From assembly GCA_000499405.2 (NCBI GenBank), contig HG738138.1, positions 15,206,554 to 15,270,553 of the forward strand: DNA of 64,000 nt, read 5' to 3'. Positions 38,226 through 51,880 of this stretch are shown piece by piece; the stretch's first letter is position 1, and each line of letters starts with the position of its first letter. This DNA comes from Onchocerca volvulus. Its lineage: Eukaryota; Nematoda; Chromadorea; Rhabditida; Onchocercidae. The notes under the pieces were generated by a model. That model saw nothing but the letters and a program-made list of their open reading frames with translations, made no database searches and was not told the origin of the DNA. Both the position numbers and the translations under genes were made by a program.

Positions 38226-41200
38226 ATGGAAGATACTGGTGAAGAGCTTGTAAATTTAGCACCGATGCGAGTGCGACGTGACAGCGTACAGTCAACTATT
38301 GCTGATTGTAAGTTTTTTTTATATTTCGGGTTAGAAAATTGAAATCTAAGACGATGTAAAAATTTTTAGTAAAACTGCATTCTTTGCTGTGTATGTTGTT
38401 ATGTAAAATTCTCATAGATATTTCTGGACTCTTATCGCTCCATTTTATGATAAAATTGAAAGAAGAGATTCTTTTTTCTCTATTGAATTTCTATTACTAG
38501 AAAAACTCGTCTTCGACTTGGTTTTACTTTCTTAGATATAATTATAATTCTCCTGTTTTTTTTTTTTTTTTTTCTCAAACGCACTTGATAACTTGATTAA
38601 GTTTAAGCTGATCTAATGTTTGTGCTGGGAAAGGAAAGGAATCTATCTTAAATTTGAAACTGCAAAAATTAGAAAGTGTAGCGAAAAAGAAGAGACATGT
38701 TTAGCTTCATTTATTTAAAATTGAAGAAAGGTAATTATCTAAGTTATGCAGATTTGGCACATGAAGCGAAACGTTGCTCACAGTCGGATCTCTTGGAATC
38801 AGATGGTATGATCGATGGAGTTGACGTATCGGCGTACTTCGAACCATCAAATGCTTCTATATCAGCTGTTGGAGAAAACAGCGATGATTTAGAATTTAAT
38901 GAACCACTGGAACGATTTATGCGGAATGAAATCGCCTACAATGAATTTATGCAAATGACAGGTAATTATGTTTATAGTGATTATAAATTAATTAGTTAAT
39001 TTTTTAGTTAACAACAGAATTTCGTTACATTCTTTCATATTATATTAATTTATGAGATATATCGATTAATGACCTTTCTAGCGGCTTCTAGGACAAGCTG
39101 AAAGAAACTCAAATTTATAAAATATGTATTGTTTAAATGACTGTTTCACATTGCAGTGCAGAAAATGCTACTACTTATAAAACTTATGCCTAATTTTTTT
39201 TTTTTTTGAACAAAAATTCAGTGTGGCATTTGTGAAGAATTGTCCTCAGAAACTTTTGCGTGTCTGCGTTAAGTTCAGAATAACTATTTATTGCACTTGT
39301 TAAATGTGCTGTTTGAAAAAAAAAAAAAAAAAAAGAATATTTTTGTAGGCGGTGTTGGATTGGATGAAGAGGAAGCAGATTACGATGTTAACGAAGGTAG
39401 TATTAAGTTTTTTTAATTTTTTTTTTTTTTTCAAGTCGAAATCTCGCTGTCCTATCTGTATGAATGAAGGATGTTTTTTTAGGCGTTGTCGAATACAGCA
39501 AAAGATCACGGACGCAACTTGCATCACAAAGGCTAGTTTCTTGTTTGTTTGCTTGTTTTTTTTTTTTTTTTTTTTTCATTGCCACGAATTATTTATCAGA
39601 TCGTTTCATGAATTAAGGGAACTAGTGTGCAAAAGCAATTGGCATAGATAAATTTGTGCATCTTGAAGAAATCTTGATTGAGCTTGTTTTGAAGTCTGTT
39701 TTCTCAACATACTTTGTCAACTTTTGGTTTTAGTTATTTTCAATAAAGAGATTTAAACATCACAAAACTTCTTGCTCTTAGTTTTCTATTATGATTGATT
39801 GCAGTAGTTCTGGTCGAAAGCATTTTATATTTCTGATAGAAAATGTAACTTTGCTTCATTTTTTAGTCATACTGGTGAGACCGAAGTTGACAATGAAGCA
39901 GAGGGATACGATGATGTTTTTGCTGAATCTGAAGAAGTGCCGAGTGCATCGTCCATAAGTGTTAGCTTCATCAAATACTTTTTTTTTTTTTTTTTCATAG
40001 TAATAGTAATAATCTTTGGAATTCGTCTTTTATTGATGAAAAATATACGATTCTCGCTGAATTCACTGTTATTAAACACCTTTTCGTCTTTCATTACTAA
40101 TTATTAGGAAAAGAAAGCATTTAATGAGAATTTTGAGTGACTTCAGTTTATCTCAGACAAATATCACTTTTGCTTTTGGATATCCCTTTCATAACCTTTT
40201 TTTTTAGCAACCATCAGTTTCAAAAATAGCTCCACATGAACGATCTTTGGAAGAAGTTGATGAAGATCGGTTATTGGGCATACCGCTGGAACTCAGAAAT
40301 AGTGAATCATTTGGTGAAACAGTTCCAGAAGCGAAAGTCATTGGATTCGGTGGGGAAAGGCGAATGAAAACGGACAAGTCATTTTTATGTTTTCAAATTG
40401 CACAGTCTTATATGTGAACGAAGTTTATGAATGTTAATTTTCTATATTGCCTAATAAAACTGTAAATGATACACATTCTTACAACTAAATTAGGAATATC
40501 GGTAATGTAAACGCTGCTTTTTAGGACATTAGATGCTTTGATCGGACAGGCAAATGTTATTTATGCAAAAGGACAAACAAAAGAAGCATTAACTATGCTG
40601 CTGGAGGTACATAATTTGCTTTATGTTATGTTAGTAATGAAATATTCAATGTGTTCTTATTAGATATACCTATTTTGTACTGAATTTGTTATTTTCCGAA
40701 CACTAATTTTCATAAATCAAAATTACTACTGCAGCTTTTACTATTAACATGAGTTCGTCTCCCAATTTCAGGTAATTAGACAAGAACCGCGTAATCCAGA
40801 ATCATATCGACAGGTTGCTGATATCTATAATGATCTAAATCGACCTCAGAAATCATTACAGTATGGTTTGTTGGCTGCTCATTTGAACGGTAATCGTACG
40901 TCTGCTGTAGAATGGGCAGATTTGGGTGATTATGCTTTGAAGTTAGATAAAAGCGAAGAAGCTGCTGCCTGTTACGGAAGAGGTAAATATTTGGTGATTA
41001 TTTGATATCTCTATCCTTGTCTTTCTCTCCATTTCTTGTACTTGTCTATTATTATTATGATTATGGTGATGGTTATAATTATAATGACGATTCATCATAT
41101 ATACATATATATCATTATAATTATAACCATCACCATAATCATGTATATGATGAATATATATATATATATATACATATATATAGATATATGTATATATATA

Positions 41201-44200
41201 ATAAAAAACTTCAGATGTCTTAATCTCTCAATTACTTTTTTCAATTTTAAGTAGTTTTCTGGAGGATGTGGAGAAGTATCAAGAAATTTCCATTGTTATT
41301 TTATATTTGTTGTATGCGAATATTTTTCAGCAATACGAGCCGATTCATCCAATCATTTTTACTATGAAAAGAGAATTGATGCACTTGAAAAAGCTGGACT
41401 TAATGTTCTTGCAATGCGAACACGATTTATGGCTGCACAATCAGTTGATCGAGGACAAGTGGATTTCGAATGGTTTAGGAATATGATAACAATTGTAAGA
41501 TATGTATATGACGCTTATTTGAAGAATAAATTATAGGAATTGCAATTCATTTATTTTACAGATGAATGAAAAGGAATGATTTGAAAGCTTCTATTTTAAG
41601 AAATAGACTTATATTATAAATCTATTTCTAAATAAAAAGAAGATCGATTGGACTATCCCGAAGAATTGCTACGCTGTACGACTGTAGTCCGTATGATAGG
41701 AAAACTTGAGAAAATGATATTTAGAAATCATACAGTGCTGGAATTAAATAAAACTGATAATTTTCCAGGCTGCCGATCACTACATCAAGATGAATGATGA
41801 AGAAAAAGCAATAGCAGCGTTAGAAACATTCGTTCTCCGTAGTCGTGAATATAATCGTGATGCTACCGAGCAACATAAAACTGTCGTCCGTAAGTTTCAC
41901 CATTAATTTCTGGAACATTTTAAATTATTGCTTTCTAGAAAGGAAAACAACAAATTTCAGGTTTACTGATGAATAGCCATCGTTTCGAAGATGCAGCGAA
42001 ATCCGTTTTCGCTCTCTGTCCTGGAATTACTGCTCTCGATGAAATGGGACGTTTTGCTGTTGAAGTAAGCGACTCTATACTGCATTGATTAATGAAGATC
42101 TTAAATGAAAATTTCTGCTAACAGATTAATTATGAGATTGATCGAAAGGTGCATCATAGACTGATGTTTATGAGTTTAATGCTGAGACATGTCTTATATA
42201 TTGTCGCAGTTAAGTGTGTCGTCCCGAATAATTGAACAGATAAGATTGTATAGTGCGGAGTTAATAATCAGTATTGTCGAATTTAGATTAAGTACAACAA
42301 CGCGAATTATACAGTGAAACCATTTCCTCCTGAAAAAGTGCATCGTTTTGTTGTTGGTGAAAGCTTACCAACAGTTTTCTTGGCACGTCTCGTCATTTGT
42401 TTCATCAGACTTGGACGTAAAGATTTGGCTCCGGTAAGATTTTTGAAGTCAGTAGTTTACATTACAGATTGAATTAGCGAGAATTATAAATGCATTTGTG
42501 CCGGCACTATTTGTGGGGGAAAGATATAATTATGCGTTATTTCAGATTTATTCAGGTTTGTGATGCAGTTCATTGGGAAATTCATTTTTAATTAAGGCAT
42601 TAAATAAAACAGAAGCTTTAAGTAATAGTTAATTTTGCTGAATTATGGAATCCATGCGATTCGTTAGTCAAATGCATTTATTTCTGAGAGATTGTGGAAA
42701 TATTAATCACTTTTTGCTCCGTTTCGTATATTTGAAAATCTTGTGTGTTCGGAATAGTAACAGTTGCATGTTTCTAAAGAGAAATAATTTAAAAAATGCG
42801 ATTATATGATTTGCGGATATTTACAGACCCTCGTAGACAAACTTTTCGAAAGGGCTATTTTCTCGCAAGACGAACAAGTCTATTTGGACATAGCACGTGC
42901 TTATCATGCTGTCGATTGTGTAGCACATGCCCAAAAATATATGGAACATTTGTTGGCCCGTCCACATTTTTTGGATGTGGCTGAAGCGTGGTATCTTTAC
43001 GGTTTCTTTCTTTCAGTATGTTTTTTTATCCAGTTTGGCAGATTTTTAATTAAATACAGCTAGATCGCATTTAATTTTTTATATTTAGTTTCATTTAGAT
43101 TTTTGCTTATCAGAATGGCATTTTATTGCAGCATGTAAATAGTTTTTAGATTCGTAAGAAGTATGAAGAAGCATGTAAAGCTTATCAGCATGCATTAGAT
43201 CTGCAGCCTTCACATGTTGACGCACGTATCAATTATTCGACAATTCAGCAACGAATGGGTATGGTTGATGAAGCATTTGAAACGCTGCGTGAATATGTGT
43301 TGGATGCGGGCAGTAGTTTACCAGTAAGTAGTTTATTATATTCTTTTTCCTCTGAAATGAAATCTCTGAAACTACTCGAATGTCAAATTTAACAGTGCTT
43401 CTAGAGTTTCTTCACCATTTTCCTTCTGGTTACAGTTTTGACTTTTTAGTTTGACAATTTCAAGATTTTATTCAGTTTCAGTTCCAAATTATTTTTGATA
43501 TTAATTTAGTTTTGCGGAAGTTATTTTAATATCTTTCTGCATAAAGATCGTTTTTTCTTAAGTTATAGTATACTGATTATTTATCTATTTTCAATTTATA
43601 GGATGAAAGATTGTTGGTGCGTCAAGCGGACTTTTTATTTGAGCGTAAAAGAATGGATGAATTTGCTCGTTGCGTTCGAATGTTGCTTGCTCCGCATTTT
43701 TACGAAATTTATTTGAACAATATGGCTTTATTGAAAAAGAGATTACCAGCAAGCGAACGAGGAAGTAATTTTTTCTTTTATTTTCTATATTTCTTGTCAT
43801 GTTACATGTACTTCCATGAGAATTCCTGCTTTCTATTAAATCAGATGTAATAATTCTGAAATAAGTATTAAGATTTTCTTTCTTGTGCTCAAGGAAAATT
43901 CTCTTATTTTATACAACATTGAGCTTTGAAAGAATTCATAAGTGATAATTCTAGCTGTCTGCCTTGGTATTCGTGTACAAGCATTTAATGCTGTGCGTGG
44001 TTCGGCATTCGAAAAGTACGTAAAACGTGTAGGACAACTTGCGGCAGCGGAAGAGCGTGTACCGAGCGAAATTACAGGTACACAGGTAATTCATGTTTTC
44101 TTTCCATATCAATTGCAAAATTTGTAACATCATGGTGATATAAGTGACTGATTATAAATAATGTTATGATTAGATAATTCACACTTCTTTCTCCTTTATT

Positions 44201-46763
44201 TGTGGTTTCAAATGATATGAAAGCTCGAGCCATTTGGTTAGTTATATAACCCAATTATATAGTCAACTTACTTTTTCCATAAACTCATCTTTTTTAACCA
44301 TAGGATTAAGTGATGAGAAATTGGTCTTCAAGCGATTAACATTATGCATATTAACATCAACCATTTCTGCGATTTTCATCAGCGATTTCGGGATTGTCTT
44401 CTCCCAGCAATTTTCTTTCAAGCATATCAGTTTTCAGGGTCATTTCTTTTAACATAGGTCTTTATTCCAGTTTGGCTGCTGGAATTTGTTATTCAATATG
44501 AATCCATTGTGATCTGAAGCCAAAGATCATTTTCACTCATTTTTTGAAATTCTTTAAAAATGACTCGTTTTCTAGCCAAATAAATTCCATTTTCAGCTGC
44601 ATGACTATTGTTTCAAATTATTGGAAACATTGCTGCAGCAAAAGAGATGCTTGGATGCATTGCATGTCTGCTGTTTTGCTTACTTACAGCCACTCATCTG
44701 CAAAAATATTAAGTAAATATTTTTTCAAATGGTTGAAGTTCTGCGAACCATTATTTGTTCAGTATAGTACTTTAGAATTTTTAATTCATTCATATAAATC
44801 GCTTATTTTTCAGAACTTTGGAAACGTTCCAAAATCTTTTGCTGTATTGTTCTTTACGCGCTCATGTTTGGCCACTGGCTTTCGAATACTTGCGATGGTT
44901 CCATACACTTTCTGCGGTTCGATAATTTTCGTGATTTGGAAATTATTAAATATAATTTAATTCATAGTGAATACCTAATATATTGGAATTTGATGTAATT
45001 ATTTTATTTCAAATTAGTTAAAAATCTAACATTTTGGTCGAGTAAAAATTTTGTGTCAAATGCTATCACCAGATGCTCTATAAAGCGGTGCTGTTGATGG
45101 TGTGCAATTGTCCAGTGACAGTGGCTATAATTCTTAAAAACGATCCAAAGTTTCCAATTTTTGCGGTTCCGTCATAATATTACTCTTATAGTTCTGAGAT
45201 CATGGTACTTTTTACAGAACAATCATCCGCTCTCGTTGCCATCGGATCGTGATCTTTTGTTCACCCGTATTTTCAATGCAATGAATTTTGTTTTCTGTCA
45301 TTCTCAGAATGTCAGCTATCATCGATATATAATGAGAGCACTGGCACGCGCTCCGGGCAATTTAGCGCTTCAAATGATTTCTGGAAACAATTCCTTAATT
45401 ACTGGCGCATATCGTCATGCGCTTGGTAAGTAAAAATGGGAGTTTTTTTTCTTCTTCTTCTGAAAAATAATTTCTAACTCTTGTTCAAAACACAGGAAAC
45501 AAATGATAATGATGAGCTTTGGAAATGTTGTATGAGATTTGTTGTGAAGTACTTTTAAGGCGGTATAGAAAGCCAAATTGATTGCAGGTGAATATCTGCA
45601 TGTCTGGAAACAAGTTCCAGATAATCCACTTATTTGCATGCTTATTGGTCTTACATTTGTCCACATGTCCTGCAAAAAAGATATATTCAGTCGCCATATG
45701 ATAGCACTTAGAGTAAGTTTCCTTAACTGCTCAGTATCATTTTTTTTTTTTTTTTTTGCTGATTTATTTGCTTGAAAAAAAGCAATTACTTGTTTATTAG
45801 TTTCTCACTGCTAATTGAAAAAGAAGTGGTGAAAGATCAAGAAGAGTATCTCGTTCTATAGAAATCAAAATGATTTGAATTATATTTTCACATCTCTAGT
45901 GAAATCTAATGAGGAAAAATACAAGATGTGATCCATTTACTTTGTATAATTAAAATCCAGTATAAAAAATTATCATTAGGCAATATAAGGACTTCGATAT
46001 AAATGTAAGAAAAGGAAACAAAAAAATGAAAAAAAAATCAGTCATCTTTTAAAGGGTCTAGCATTCATGAATCGTTATCAACAACTGCGTGGTGATAATC
46101 AAGAAACATACTACAATATTGGACGAATGTTCCACCAAATGAACATGTTACCTTTGGCCATGTATTTCTACGAAAAATGTTTGAAGGTAAATTACAGTTG
46201 TTCAAATTGTTTATAAACTTATGGAAAATGAAAAGAAAATCCGATCTTTTTTGAAATTGAAGATAATCGAACTAAAATGCTGTGATTTTAATTTTTCAGG
46301 CTGATATTCCAAAAATTGTGATTACAGTTGAAGCCACGGGCGAAGAACGTACGGTCGAAGCTGAAGAGTAAATTTTGTTCATTTGTTTCAGATTGGATCT
46401 TTTTTTAAAAAAATATTCGGATTTTCTTAAATTTGAACTGTATATATAAAAGTTTAAAAAGTTTAATAAAAAAGTAAAAAAGTTTAATCAAAAATTTTTT
46501 GTCAGAAATATATCTTACAACTGCACTAAAGACGTCTATTTCGTGATTTTTTCATTCATAAACTGTCTGTGTTTTCTGTTAAAATATAATTTCATAGAAA
46601 ATGAGAACTCACGAAACTTTGTTCTTTCGAGTTATATAATTCACTTTAATTCAGATATAATCTTCGACCCATGGCTGCTCATAATTTGTCACTGGTTTAT
46701 TTGGCGAGTGGGAATCATTATGTTGCGCGGAATTTATTGGAGAAATATTGCTGTGTGGAATGA
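38226..46763 (+). CDS. GTF3C3: General transcription factor 3C polypeptide 3 (TFIIIC102 TPR subunit)
   Basis: TPR subunit of TFIIIC, which binds tRNA gene promoters and recruits TFIIIB for RNA polymerase III. I model 24 exons: 38226-38307, 38752-38961, 39349-39396, 39483-39531, 39867-39960, 40208-40377, 40525-40606, 40772-40982, 41331-41494, 41769-41889, 41961-42064, 42287-42433, 42827-43015, 43150-43323, 43602-43764, 43955-44077, 44304-44323, 44597-44712, 44814-44916, 45218-45425, 45588-45712, 46055-46186, 46300-46367 and 46655-46763; 1003 aa (about 890 in human). Residues 1-215 are acidic; the rest is TPR helices. Matches include DALIGQANVIYAKGQTKEAL, NPLICMLIGLTFVHMSCKK and the C-terminal MAAHNLSLVYLASGNHYVAR. 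Weak points are a GC donor after exon 4, a 20-base exon 17, and the donor of exon 19 (GCG|GTTCGA). Joining exon 23 to 24 avoids an early stop and recovers the conserved end. Confidence 0.92.
41057..41142. repeat. Perfect 31-bp inverted repeat in a GTF3C3 intron
   Basis: Arms at 41057-41087 and 41112-41142 are exact reverse complements (left arm begins ATGATTATGGTGATGG) around a 24-base loop. A second, imperfect pair overlaps it: ATTCATCATATATAC inside the loop and GTATATGATGAAT just after the right arm. Flanked by AT microsatellite. In RNA it would form a long hairpin. Confidence 0.9.
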
Positions 46764-47572
46764 ATTTTAATGAAACAGTCTTACTGAATATTTGTATGTA
46801 ATTAATCCAGAAAAAAGTTGTTTATCAAAGTTTTTGATCAAAAATATGCCCATTTAATTTTGAATTCTAGAAAATCTTGATGAATTTTTACGGTATACTT
46901 GATTCGTGGTTTATATTATCCATTTTTCGTGAATGATATTTTTTTATATATCGCTGTTCATTTGATTGTTTTTTGTCTCGATTATATTTTGTCCAAATTT
47001 GTATTTTATGATTTGTTAATTTTTGTTGTGTTTGCATAATTGATGTCATGGAATTGTTCGGTTGGTACAAATTGATCAGAAGCTGTTAATGAATATATTC
47101 CAATAATGGTTTGGAATCAATATACAAAATTGATTTGATTAAATGTAGAGAAATAAATGATTAGCTTAATTTATGTTCTATCATTTTTTTTTTTTTTTTG
47201 GTTATTTGCTGACCTATGTTGATTGCGATATTTAGATTTATAAGCTATTTGAAAGTAAGCTTAAATAATTTCTCTGAGATATAATATCAATGATTATTGG
47301 TTGAATGGGAGGTTTTGCTGCTTGAATATGATTATTGGTTGCAAGATCTCCATTTAACCAACAAGATCTGCCATTGAAATAGAGCAGGTTCTTCCATTCG
47401 AGCATTAAGTCATTGCTAATTTTTCCAGTTATCGATATCGTAGAATGCAAGTCCTGTGAGGATGTTGGCGTAGTTCACTGCGATGTTACACGGTGGATTG
47501 GAGTTGTGATGTCTCTTACTGATAGTTTTATTTTAAGATTATTTGTGACTCGATTAATATCAAAAGCGGAAC
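46764..47572. other. Spacer between GTF3C3 and the Mad3-like gene
   Basis: No exon seen. A possible polyadenylation signal AATAAA lies at about 47152. A T run occupies about 47186-47199. Confidence 0.6.
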
Positions 47573-50500
47573 ATGACTGATAAAGCAGAACATGAATGGG
47601 AATTAAATCGCGAAAATATCCGACCGCTCAGAAGTGGCCGGAAAGTCAGATCAATAAATGATGTTTTTGCTGGTAAATTTTCTTCATAAATAGTAAGATT
47701 TGATTGCAGAATTACGAGTTTATTAAATATTGAAACTTCTTGCATTATTAGGTGACAAAATTACAATAATCGAAGCAGAAAAACGCTTCAAGAAGGATTT
47801 CGAAAAAGCAAAAGCATCAGATAACCCATTGGATATATGTTTGCGTTATGTAATCTGGTTCGAGGAACACTTTCCAACAGGTTGTACAACTCATGTAATA
47901 TTTATTTTGAATTCAAGCTTTCTAAATACACTGCAGGTTTTTTCTCGACAACATTTGAATGGTCGAATAATGTGCTTCTTTTGATATGTATTGTATTGTC
48001 ATATTAACCATATATATATTTCATTTTATTTTTTAGCTAATGAGATCAAATAACTTTTAGTATCTGACAAATGTAAATAAAATGAAGTAGTTGAATTTTC
48101 GATGGTGTGAATCTCTTTCGAAAAATTTGGCAGTGCTTATATTTAGCGCATTGTTCATAGAATATTAATGGATATATTGCACTAGGTTATTGATTATTCT
48201 TTAATAATGATTTAATTTGATTCTTTATGAAGAAATTCGGAAAATTTTCACAAATTTAATTTAATTTTTTTTTCCTTATGGAGATGGTGAATTACAGGGA
48301 AGCCATCATATCTTTTTTCAATATTAACGCGCATAATCAATACTTTTGGTTATCGTGAAGAATTTTTAAACGATGAACGGATGCTGAAGTTTTGGATGAA
48401 ATTAATTGAGAACAAATCTGATGCAAATGTGGATACATTTTTTGAACGTGCTTATCTTGCCGGATGTTGTCGTCGTTTGGCCAAATTTTATGTTAGATGG
48501 GCTGAAGTAAGTATTAACGCGTTGTAATTTTCCAGGACATTATTCTCTTCCTGATGGAATCTGAAAGGATCTTCACTGCAAAAAATCTTTGAACGATGCA
48601 GTAAACTAAGTTATGGTTTGCTTGCTTGGTCTATCGTTCAGTGAATTTTCCCAGTTTTTATTAGTAGTTATTTTGGAATCAAAAACTTGTGCAATCTGGG
48701 ATATGGAACCAAAATTAGTTGACAATTATAGTTACCCTCTGATCTTTCGTTATTGTTACTGAACTTTTAACAGTCGTTATCGCTCTTACGGAAGTTATTT
48801 CTAGATTCGTGAAAATTCGCATGATATAAATGGGGCACGAACAGTTCTTAAACGCGGTCGGGACAACTGTGCTGAACCGTTGGATTTATTAAATGAAGCA
48901 TCAGATGCCTTAGAAATGCGGGCATTACGAAACTTGAGTGATAGCGAAGGTGACTTTATTGATGAAAGTGAATTGGATATGCAACGATTGGCGCTTGGTC
49001 AGCTAACCGGTAAATATATTATTTAAATAAACTCTCTGAGATTTAGTTTTTTTAAACAAAAAAAAAAAAATAGATTTGATACCAAGGATGGAATAATAAT
49101 TTAAATTTTTTGCTTTATTCAGACCTATCTTACTGTCACTTTCAAGTTCAGTTTTAATAATAGGGAAAGTTATTTCAGTCGTTATTTTCAGGTTTGGGTC
49201 CGAATCATGAAGCTCCAGTATTTCGAAATTCCTTTAAAAGACCAGATAGTTTGCATTCCGATACTCGTTCGCATCGTTCAGAAAGTGCAAAGAAAGGAAA
49301 TACTTTTCAAATCTATCAGGTAAGAAAATGAAATGAGTAGGTTATTTCTGGAGAAAATGAAAGATATTACAAGTTTTATGTCCCAGTTTGAAATTTCACT
49401 CATAAAGTATACTTAAAGCACAATTTTTTGATGAGATGTGAAACTTTTATTTGCGAAAAATTTAAGCATGATGGGATCTTGAAAGGATTTCTGTATTTTT
49501 TTTTCACTTTCGTGGTGATTTGGTTTAGTTTTTTTGCCACTGTAAGAAAAAAAAATAAGCCTTTTCGTTTTTTCGAAGCTTATAGTATGCAGTATTTTAC
49601 ATATCAAATCAAAGTTAGCTAGTAACTATATCTTTCTCTGTCAGCTGGGACTACTATATTTAATTTATTAGAGTTCTCGGTACAATTTTCAGGAAGTTTT
49701 TTTTATTCTGTAAATTGCAAATAAGAAAAAAAAAAATTAAACAAATATTGACTACCTTTCACAGATTATTTTAAAAATATCTTTATTACTATGATTCTTG
49801 TGTTTAGTAATCTTCTTTTCATAATATTTGAATACTCAGAATAACGTTAATTATTTATACTTGGAACATTGAAAATAGGAAAAACTGTAATTTTTATAAT
49901 AATTATACCAAAGTCTCTTATGCGATCCAGGGTGATGAAGCATTTGATGAAGAAAATTTGTTGGTGCCACAAAGTTTTGGGGATAACTTGGCTCATGTGG
50001 CTTTTATACACAATAGTTGGGATCCTACAAAATGGAACGATGCACGAATTGAGGATATACCGAGAAGTGAAATGCATCAGGCTCCTTTCATGGTTATTCA
50101 TATTTTTATTTGAAAAATTAGATTAAATTGTGAAATATTCAATTTATTATGTTCTGCTTTTTATCGAGTGGCTACATATATCAATTTTCAGCTTTTTATA
50201 AATATGGTTATTTTTTTAAATTCATTTTACAACTTTAATCACTGAGCGAATCCGATTAGGTTTTCGATGAAAACAGAGACAATGCTAAAGATCGAAAACA
50301 ATCAAAGAGACGTGCACGATTATTCATATCAAACGAGGTTAAGAGAATATTTTGATATTTCGTACCTTTTTCCGATTTATTTCATAGTCGATGGAATAGA
50401 TTGTCAACTGAGTTTAGATATTTCGCCCACCTAACGTTAGTAATCCGTTTTCCGGTTCATTTATGCTGAAATAGTTTAATGCTCTGTTAAGGCAGTCATG

Positions 50501-50660
50501 CAATTTGACAATTTAACATGTTAGTCTATATAAGAAATGGAAGCTGAAATATTAGTAGAAACTATTGATGGTTTTTATTTTGAATGTAAAGATTATATAT
50601 TGTACTCTTTTTCAGATTATTTCGATGGAAGAATTGTTTGCAGAACAGTTGCAGTTATAG
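47573..50660 (+). CDS. Mad3/BubR1-type spindle checkpoint protein, no kinase domain
   Basis: Checkpoint protein expected to bind Cdc20-APC/C and delay anaphase. Eight exons: 47573-47672, 47752-47880, 48298-48506, 48805-49009, 49192-49319, 49931-50092, 50260-50337 and 50616-50660; 351 aa. The N terminus reads EWELNRENIRPLRSGR, the Mad3/BubR1 segment around the first KEN box, but with Arg in place of Lys. It is followed by the Bub1/Mad3 N-terminal TPR domain (roughly 50-185: NPLDICLRYVIWFEEHFP, FERAYLAGCCRRLAKFYVRW, INGARTVLKRGRD). The C-terminal third is low-complexity and basic, with FQIYQGDEAFDE resembling the FEVFVDE segment of BubR1. No kinase domain and no canonical KEN remain. The short, kinase-less form agrees with nematode SAN-1/MDF-3. 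All introns are GT-AG. Confidence 0.88.
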
Positions 50661-51880
50661 CTTTTAATTTTGCTAATATTTAGGACTTATACTTTTACTC
50701 TTCCAACTATTTACATCAAAACTCATTGATTCATAAACATTTGATTTTTTTTATTGGTTTTTTTGCCAGCTCAATTGACATGCTTTTATAGCAAATGGAA
50801 TAAATGCTTTGAAAAATGCCAAGTATCCAAGTATATGTGAGGTGTTTCCTTTCCGGGAATAAGAATATTTTATCTTTAAATCCGATGAGATGACAAGAAG
50901 CTACAAACTGTTTTGTTTCTGTCAGTAGTTTTATTTCTATAATGGCGCGAGAGGTCATCTTTTATTGTGTATTCGGGAAATATATCTATTGCATATGGAT
51001 GACATTCTGTGGCAACTAAACAAGTATTGATTTCAAATCAGTTATGGTTTCTAGATAATTAACAGTGAGTAACCGTTAGAATATTTGCTGCATTAAAGCA
51101 TTCCAAGTAACAAGAATCACATTTAATTAAAGTATTTTTTCAAATTTCGATTGTTGAGCAAGTTTTTCGTCGAAGAAATGCATCATTTTTTGAAAAATAT
51201 GGAAATATGTGATCTCGGGAAGAGCTGAGGTTCCAAGATACAACCTAAGAGGTGATATTAGTTATATTATTTGCTTTGGTATCAAGGTGAAGATGTAAAT
51301 TCGGTTTTGATTTTCGTCCATGTACTTATGTGTGAATTTGTGCCATTTCTTGATTTTCCGTTAAAAACAAAATTTCCAAATTTTTATATCTGTAGAATTA
51401 CTTACCCAAATTTCATTATACATTGTATGCAATTTTTCCAAAAATGATCCCATAATTCTAATATTATTTTACAATATATATAAATAGTTCCTATGTACGG
51501 AAATGAAAATCGTAGTTTGATGCAGAATCCTAATTGAAACATATGTAATTAAAACAAGTTTTCGATTAACGGTTACAATCGTTCAGTATTTTAGTCAGTA
51601 TCTAATCCTTTGATTATGTATACGTTCCAGTCATTCATCAAACATTATTTCTAAATAAATGGGAATTGATATTTCGCTTATCAGTCAGTCTTTTCAAAGT
51701 TTGTTATGAAAAGCTTTGATGTATAAATGCGTTATTGGTGCATTACAATACAGTTATAAAGTAAATGGGTTATTTCGCAGCTTTATCTTTTACAAATTTG
51801 AGTCATTATCCATTCCAGTAAGCGTAATCATATGCAAAAATTCAACAGCTTTTGCACGAAAACAAGATTACGGTAGAAAT
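50661..51880. other. Spacer between the Mad3-like gene and POLR3H
   Basis: No coding exon supported. Acceptor-like sites (TTTCGCAG near 51779, TTCAACAG near 51849) before the POLR3H start may serve trans-splicing. An AATAAA lies near 51655. Confidence 0.5.

Noticed and set aside
41002..41254. Two overlapping plus ORFs of 72 and 73 codons rich in Tyr, Ile and His
   Set aside because: They are translations of the AT-rich inverted repeat and microsatellite in a GTF3C3 intron.
44544..44960. 138-codon plus-strand frame, the longest ORF near the GTF3C3 3' half
   Set aside because: It overlaps exons 18 and 19 in the wrong frame; the other frame gives TPR-like helices with correct splice phases.
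46300..46370. GTF3C3 ending at the in-frame TAA at 46368-46370
   Set aside because: The GT inside GAGTAA is a donor in the right phase, and the next exon (46655-46763) supplies the conserved family C terminus.
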